16,053 bases of DNA from Sporomusa silvacetica DSM 10669 (GTDB lineage Bacteria > Bacillota > Negativicutes > Sporomusales > Sporomusaceae): positions 1 to 16,053 of the forward strand of contig NZ_LSLK01000031.1 in the NCBI RefSeq assembly GCF_002257705.1, written 5' to 3'. Within the stretch, counting starts at the first letter, position 1. Each line of letters begins with the position of its first letter. The translations under genes were made by a program, and so were the position numbers. The notes under the pieces were generated by a model, which saw only the letters and a list, made by a program, of their open reading frames with translations, ran no database searches and had not been told where the DNA came from. Positions 12,201 through 16,053 of this stretch are shown one piece after another.

Positions 12201-15200
12201 GCCTTTTCTAAATCTTGTCGAACTTGATCTAGCAAACGCAATACCTCGCCATGCATTCTTGGTAAAGCTACTACTTTCCCCGCCAATAGTAATTGAAGAA
12301 AAGTGCTTCCTCCAACCTGTTTATTAGAGACTGCTTGCATCAACTTATCTATCCATGTACTCGGTATTCCGGAAATCATAATTGCGGCTTCAGCTAAGGC
12401 TTGTACCATTAGCCGATAAACAGGCACCGCATTATTTCGCCACCTTACTTCATAATCCCGCTCAATTCTCCCAAGACATTCGTCCAGTCGACTCTGGAAA
12501 AGATCCGGTGAGATACTACCTAAAACAATATCAGCCCTTAATTCATACGCAGGTAATAGAAAACCAAATACTTGGTCAAATTCACGCCGCCTTTTTTTAA
12601 GTTCTTCTCGTTCTTTATAAGGAAGATTTTCTTTAATATCAATCAATTCATCTGGAAGAAAATTATCCAGTGTAAGCTGCTGATTAGTTAGCTTTGATTG
12701 TAAAGTTCGTGAGCAAAGGATTCCGACGACCCGGTCAACATCCTCTCCTGATAGGTATGGCATATAATTAAGCACTGGTGGCGAAAATATAACTACTAAA
12801 TCCGGCAAAATTATTCGTAATGATTGTACTTTAGCTACCGCTTCGCAAAGCATGATCCCTTCCGCTAAGATGCCTTTACCGGGCTTGCCTCCACACAGAC
12901 CAAACCGATGCCATACTTTAGCCGCTCTTTCAACTATGTTTATAGGAGCACTATTATTACTTTCCCGATATGCTTTCAAAATAGCAAGACAACTATCAGC
13001 CCGAATAGGTATCATGGAAATGTATTGCTCAAGCACTGCAGCTCCGTCTACGCGTAGGATTTTAGCGGCTAGATAATATACACAATCATATATAGAGCAG
13101 TGACGATTTAGTCTATTTAGCCAACCCTTAACCTCAGCCGCTCCATCGAGTCTAATCATCGCCTCCAATCCAGCTGCAACGTCTTCGGATTTAACAAGAT
13201 ATCGATGCCTCTCACTTTCCTTGCGTGTTGAGCTCCATCTTAACCAACCAAGGGCTTCTTTTAGTTTCTCATCAGCTTTTGCCTTTGTTGCTTCAAACCG
13301 AGATAACACTGCTGCGCTATGAAAAAGGCTAGCGACAGGCCATTCCTGCTTTTTTTCAATATCTAAATGGAGCCTTTGAACAACCTGAACATCACCGAAT
13401 TTTTCCGCCAAATCAGCATTATCAAAAATTAACGTTCTTACAGCTTTATCAGTTTTAACCGTTTCCGCAGCAGTCCAAAGAAGTTTAATAATCACAGAAC
13501 GATCGTCTTCGTTTTTTCCTAGCTCGACGGCAGACCTAATGCGCTTAAGCATAAGCTCTTGCCGTTCTATTGGATTGTCAATAATACTACTATCAACAGT
13601 TTCTTGAAGCACTAAATCACTTAAATCCTTGAAGCGATTTGTATGGGCTAAGAAAGTATCTACATGGTATGCAGCATACCTATCAATGGTACGTTTTTTA
13701 TAGAGTAAATCACAAATAGACTCTAGCAGTCGGCCTTTATCTGCAATCCGCAATCGTAAATGATCCTCAAAATCTTGGTCACTAAAGGAAATTGCACTAT
13801 GATTTTCAATTAGGCCAAGGCGGGTATCAACACATAAACTCTTTATGGTGTCCGGTAGAACCCGAGCAAGTTCAGCAACATACATTATAGGTACCGGTCT
13901 AGGTAACGCAACTAGCGCTTCGCAAATTCTGTCAATGTCTTCAGGTACTCCATGTCGATTCTTTGCTTCCTTCAACCAGCTTTCAATCAAATCCCCTAAG
14001 GATTTTCCATCTGGCCGCAGTGGAGATAAAACAGCATCAATTCCCCGGTGTCTCAATTCAAGTGCATACCCTTGAACTCTTGGGACGCCCTGCGTTAGTC
14101 GATGAAAATCTTCTGCTTGCACTTCAGTTGCGTCTGGAAAATACATTTTCAAATGCTTTGCACTTTCTGGTTTAGTGAAACCCCTAAGTTCCAGCGGTTG
14201 ATAATCTGGTAAGTCGAGCGTCGTCAGATTTTCAGTACGACATGTAACCACTAGCCGCGAACCATCGGGAAATGGCTGCCGTACAATATCATGAACAAAA
14301 CTCTTCTCCTTCTTTTCGCTGGCCGCGCTGACACTATTGTCTGCCGCATCGATAACCACTACAGCCAAGGCTTCTGGATTGGACTTTCTTATCAGCGATA
14401 CGGCAGTTTCGATCCGAACGAGTAATTCTCGCATATAATCTTCAGAAGTTAAACTAAGACGCAAAAGGAGAGGTCCTCCCACTTGGGTAGCAAGCTCATT
14501 CACTATTTGCGGAATCGCCCTGTAATGAGAATGACGCGTATCTGCCGGATCGAGATAACTCCCTCCCCCATAACAATCAAAAATAATTACAACTGAATGC
14601 AATGGTAAGTTATTTTTTAGTGATTGAACAAGCGTGGTTTTACCTTTTCCACCTCCGGAATAAAGGCAAACTAATTTTTTCGTACTTGTTAGAACCGCCT
14701 GTGCAAGTTTTGCAGTTTCACTTCTCTCAAGTATTTTTCCGGGTAACTCTAGGTATGGTTCAGCTGGAAAAAGATCTCTGTAACCACATTTAAATAAAGG
14801 CAGTATGTCATATTTTGTTAGTGGTGGTTTATCTGCAGCCTCTGGCATCATATAGTCCCAAATTAAACTCTTCAATCGTGTATATTGGTCTGTAACATCT
14901 CCAGGCCCAAAACTTCCTAGCTCCTTGACCAAATTAATACTCTGCCCAAAGCGGGATTGTTGGCCACATTCATCGATATCAAGCACTCTTAAAAAGTCAA
15001 GAAACGTCTTCGAACCAAGGCCGGAGCTGATAAATAGACGCTCAACTTCTGCAGAGTGATCAGCAGAAAGAATATTCAGCAACGTTCTTGTCATTCCCGG
15101 ATTTTGCTTAACAAGACATTCTTTCGCTGCTGCGAGTGCAGAAATTAATAGTTCACTCGCGGGGCGGTTACTTACCAACTTCAATACCAGTTTCCGCAGT

Positions 15201-15625
15201 ACTGCCCCTTGATCATAATTACTGTAATAACGTTGAAAAGTCTGAGCAAGCCGATGAATGATTGACCCTGTCCCTTTACTCATCTTATTTTTTCTCTGGC
15301 CACTAGCCTTGCCTTCACTTAAACGCGCAGCTGTCCATTCTTTTTCAGGTGTTCTAGTACTGTACTTAAGCTGAGCTAAAACTATTGTTTTAGCTGAATT
15401 AAAACGTTCGCCGCCATAATATTCTGCGAGGTCGATTGCTAGCAATTGATCACCTTCGGGATCTAAATAGCTTGCTTCCTCTCGATGGGGCCCTTCTATA
15501 TTAATAGCAATTAAGTCTGAGTTAGGCATCAAAAGACTAAGAGCTTTTCGCCCGGCCCATAATAGGTGAAAGTCATCGCCTGCACTAGATTCTCTAGCGC
15601 CCGGTAATTGTTTTATATCGTCCAT
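9194..15625 (-). CDS. Giant nuclease-STAND NTPase, putative antiviral (Avs-like) protein
   Basis: The 2,143-residue protein has three parts. Residues 1-110 look like a PD-(D/E)XK nuclease of the Cap4/DUF4297 sort: SAGDDFHLLWA (14-24), INIEG with E44, LLAIDLAEYY with D65, then VLAQLKYS with Q85 and K87. Residues about 300-540 are a STAND/NACHT-type NTPase: P-loop YSGGGKGKTT (322-331), Walker B VVVIDAADN (422-430), RLVVTCRTEN (457-466) and TQGVPRVQGYAL (511-522), the GxP step. The remaining 1,600 residues are helical repeats with an aromatic-rich segment near 1865. This is the architecture of Avs antiviral STAND proteins, in which the repeats recognise a phage protein and the nuclease then fires. 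I cannot assign an Avs type. ATG 15623-15625 follows GGGAGAGGG. Confidence 0.8.
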   Translation of the reverse strand: MDDIKQLPGARESSAGDDFHLLWAGRKALSLLMPNSDLIAINIEGPHREEASYLDPEGDQLLAIDLAEYYGGERFNSAKTIVLAQLKYSTRTPEKEWTAARLSEGKASGQRKNKMSKGTGSIIHRLAQTFQRYYSNYDQGAVLRKLVLKLVSNRPASELLISALAAAKECLVKQNPGMTRTLLNILSADHSAEVERLFISSGLGSKTFLDFLRVLDIDECGQQSRFGQSINLVKELGSFGPGDVTDQYTRLKSLIWDYMMPEAADKPPLTKYDILPLFKCGYRDLFPAEPYLELPGKILERSETAKLAQAVLTSTKKLVCLYSGGGKGKTTLVQSLKNNLPLHSVVIIFDCYGGGSYLDPADTRHSHYRAIPQIVNELATQVGGPLLLRLSLTSEDYMRELLVRIETAVSLIRKSNPEALAVVVIDAADNSVSAASEKKEKSFVHDIVRQPFPDGSRLVVTCRTENLTTLDLPDYQPLELRGFTKPESAKHLKMYFPDATEVQAEDFHRLTQGVPRVQGYALELRHRGIDAVLSPLRPDGKSLGDLIESWLKEAKNRHGVPEDIDRICEALVALPRPVPIMYVAELARVLPDTIKSLCVDTRLGLIENHSAISFSDQDFEDHLRLRIADKGRLLESICDLLYKKRTIDRYAAYHVDTFLAHTNRFKDLSDLVLQETVDSSIIDNPIERQELMLKRIRSAVELGKNEDDRSVIIKLLWTAAETVKTDKAVRTLIFDNADLAEKFGDVQVVQRLHLDIEKKQEWPVASLFHSAAVLSRFEATKAKADEKLKEALGWLRWSSTRKESERHRYLVKSEDVAAGLEAMIRLDGAAEVKGWLNRLNRHCSIYDCVYYLAAKILRVDGAAVLEQYISMIPIRADSCLAILKAYRESNNSAPINIVERAAKVWHRFGLCGGKPGKGILAEGIMLCEAVAKVQSLRIILPDLVVIFSPPVLNYMPYLSGEDVDRVVGILCSRTLQSKLTNQQLTLDNFLPDELIDIKENLPYKEREELKKRRREFDQVFGFLLPAYELRADIVLGSISPDLFQSRLDECLGRIERDYEVRWRNNAVPVYRLMVQALAEAAIMISGIPSTWIDKLMQAVSNKQVGGSTFLQLLLAGKVVALPRMHGEVLRLLDQVRQDLEKAPGTAREQIDLLVQCTRIAEVVDPDVARYYFNLAVEAASEIDEEVFTQINCMASFADKISSESRYSNAELAYQFARFVEDCHRRMDGWDHFPWDEAMKGLFCLDPASVFAILSRWDERGVRNIENEIVIVLLIAIQRKYISLEMAYALSILPVASGNEYEQLTLAILDAAQTSGGQVQAIEYLSLIAADICLYVPIVERKSQASAVMSWANKHNVGHSQGAICLTDLLSFLEGTYKKPVTDNTAWKTDENLEVPNWEQILGNQSFLTSDEIELALDEVRKIDKYGSNLQKELLCRLQQCCVVSDYTKQLDALLMIKSEKLSVGLLLEALEGRIQEWSFHPNVREWQKEKCTDFLVRRLSEMIYYGSRSRMVKRFQAVFGIPDTDLYKWVVDVLPQFVGAPAEITYEVIHELTVSLTPTEAERVLQWLLERLSAKIPTDCADGLWREELRPPKESLEIVSKFIWRMLGHPDKRLRWRVAHAVRRMVRLEFYEIVDSLVLLCDDKCCAAMIDYKHDFFWLSARLWTFILLDRLAAEAPNAIKRHSDRIIKEALAPEVPHALIRHFAKSAALALTKHDPGIYSTSEVTALSAINKSPFPPNKTKNRRYSGTRRIDSKELRFGFDETDTLPYWYEPLARVFGEDRDMIAQMAEKWICDKWGVPANIGYQRDWIRQKYDYNLYSNGQGSEPTVETVQNYAEWHAMFCTADELLKTHPAIYDEWENDHYGHWLARWTLNWPGYWLADLRDSLPLEDIYWYLGEPTGENWKQEISPDAFDPLIGLNKTSIPKFFVLHGYYRRAVHGASESMYISSALVTPETAPALLCAMQTAVNPNDYRVPPEGDELEISSEGFELKGWLRILESECGGIDENDPLRNQLSSSLVVPGTDFVSWENLECSSDHKRYWRCGYEDKPVTNLECWDEQPKTDREDRGFYSEGHRLWVDVNILLDYLKERQRCLIVKCMIDRWADKEGTGKYVPGKAKIYLIHADGTLETLRERYCIREKTC

Positions 15626-15712
15626 AGTCCCTCTCCCTATTCCTAGCTTTGACTACTACACAAATCATAAAATTCCATCTACCTTAGTGCCGTCCATCAA
15701 ATAAGTTTTACA

Positions 15713-15763
15713 TATAGAGTAAGTTCTTTCGTAATAGCCTAAAGTTAAATGGCTTACTCTATA
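15713..15763. repeat. 11-bp inverted repeat upstream of the defence operon
   Basis: TATAGAGTAAG (15713-15723) and CTTACTCTATA (15753-15763) are perfect complements separated by 29 nt, and an inner TAGCC/GGCTTA pair extends the fold. It lies 88-138 nt upstream of the giant gene's start and could be an operator or a leader RNA structure. Confidence 0.55.
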
Positions 15764-15824
15764 AACTCAAAACGCTATATCAGGTTTTTTAGTAGAAACA
15801 TGCGAATCGAACCCCTCTTGCTCT

Positions 15825-16019
15825 TTACTGCTCAGCTTCCTTTTCTTCAATTATATATGTAATCCACGCAAAACTACTCAACAAACTAGCAACCATTATT
15901 TTGAAGATACTTCCACTTTGAAATATAGGTTCATTGTAAAATGAAATGCAACACTCCCAATGAATAAAAAAGAACAACCAATGTGAGAACTCATGTATGA
16001 TAAAAGCGACCAAACCCAA
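15825..16019 (-). CDS. Doubtful small membrane protein with HEFSH
   Basis: A 64-codon frame from TTG 16017-16019 encodes two hydrophobic stretches (AFIIHEFSHWLFFFIHW and FKIMVASLLSSFAWITYII) and a charged tail EEKEAEQ. HEFSH fits the HExxH zinc-peptidase pattern in a membrane helix, as in site-2-type proteases, but the protein is far too short for one and no ribosome site precedes the start. It may be a relic or chance. Confidence 0.25.
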   Translation of the reverse strand: MGLVAFIIHEFSHWLFFFIHWECCISFYNEPIFQSGSIFKIMVASLLSSFAWITYIIEEKEAEQ

Positions 16020-16038
16020 TCATACGGAGGTGTTCACA

Positions 16039-16053
16039 TTGGCTGTTATCACC
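16039..16053 (+). CDS. Start of a plus-strand gene, cut by the window edge
   Basis: A strong CGGAGGTG (16025-16032) stands 6 nt before TTG 16039-16041, followed by GCT GTT ATC ACC, giving MAVIT. The opening resembles that of cytidylate kinase-like proteins (MA-I/V-ITISR...), but five codons cannot identify a family. If this is a chromosomal gene, the element's right boundary may lie within the preceding 400 bp. Confidence 0.35.

Larger units (their letters stand above)
15626..16038. other. Upstream region of the defence operon
   Basis: It contains the leader of the giant NTPase gene, a long inverted repeat (15713-15763) and a doubtful small frame (15825-16019). I found no strong sigma-A promoter for either direction; a TTGAAG - 17 nt - TATAGG pair on the plus strand near 15900-15930 is a weak candidate for the gene at the right edge. 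Confidence 0.4.

Noticed and set aside
15804..15820. GAATCGAACC resembling the tRNA T-arm of the att site, a possible right-hand att
   Set aside because: Only about 10 bases match, the T-stem cannot pair (GGGG against CGCA), and no anticodon arm or CCA end is present. The true right att should repeat most of the 48-mer.
1..16053. CRISPR arrays, rRNA genes or a complete tRNA
   Set aside because: No regularly spaced repeat-spacer pattern, no rRNA-like sequence and only a tRNA 3' fragment were seen on either strand.

Overview
The window looks like accessory DNA from a Firmicute, possibly a Negativicute-type anaerobe. The hints are strong Shine-Dalgarno sequences, about 40-45% GC in most genes, a DUF4931 gene and AlpA/CHC2/RepA-type replication genes. 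No rRNA, intact tRNA or marker gene is present, so the lineage is only a guess. It reads as a stack of mobile elements accreted at a tRNA-Lys gene.

Left part (1-6153). A fragment of a tyrosine integrase (2-136, +) is followed by a GC-richer GalT/HIT-like DUF4931 gene (154-921, -). A leftward operon then runs from about 4083 to 1162: two small HTH/excisionase-like proteins, a CHC2 zinc-finger primase fragment, a RepA-like AAA ATPase and four small unknown genes. It ends at a GC-rich hairpin. This is the replication module of a phage-satellite or plasmid-like element. Upstream of it are a promoter overlapped by AAACC-N-GGTTT dyads, a perfect DnaA box and AT-rich inverted repeats that could be an origin. 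The C-terminal remnant of an integrase (4371-4613, +) points towards arm-like 11-mer repeats and a 48-bp tRNA-Lys(CTT) 3' fragment (6106-6153), the attachment site. The integrase is broken, so this element is probably stranded.

A 1,328-bp insertion (4620-5947) splits that integrase's terminator. It is bounded by imperfect inverted repeats and by a 20-bp direct repeat made of the terminator hairpin. It carries no transposase, only a SAM-dependent methyltransferase. The methyltransferase gene has a long leader with a strong promoter, a five-codon leader peptide, a competing stem and a Rho-independent terminator, which is the layout of ribosome-mediated attenuation used by antibiotic-resistance genes. 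This is the most unusual structure in the window.

Right part (6154-16053). Beyond the attachment site is a region with several strong palindromes. An operon then encodes an XRE repressor, an ImmA/IrrE metallopeptidase and a PIN-domain protein, with overlapping genes and a palindromic operator over its -10. A two-gene putative antiviral operon follows: a 2,143-residue protein with an N-terminal PD-(D/E)XK (Cap4/DUF4297-like) nuclease, a STAND NTPase and about 1,600 residues of helical sensor-like sequence (Avs-like), then an overlapping 238-residue partner of unknown family. The right edge holds the first codons of a plus-strand gene. The layout fits a second, defence-carrying element inserted in the same tRNA-Lys, whose intact copy should lie beyond the right edge.
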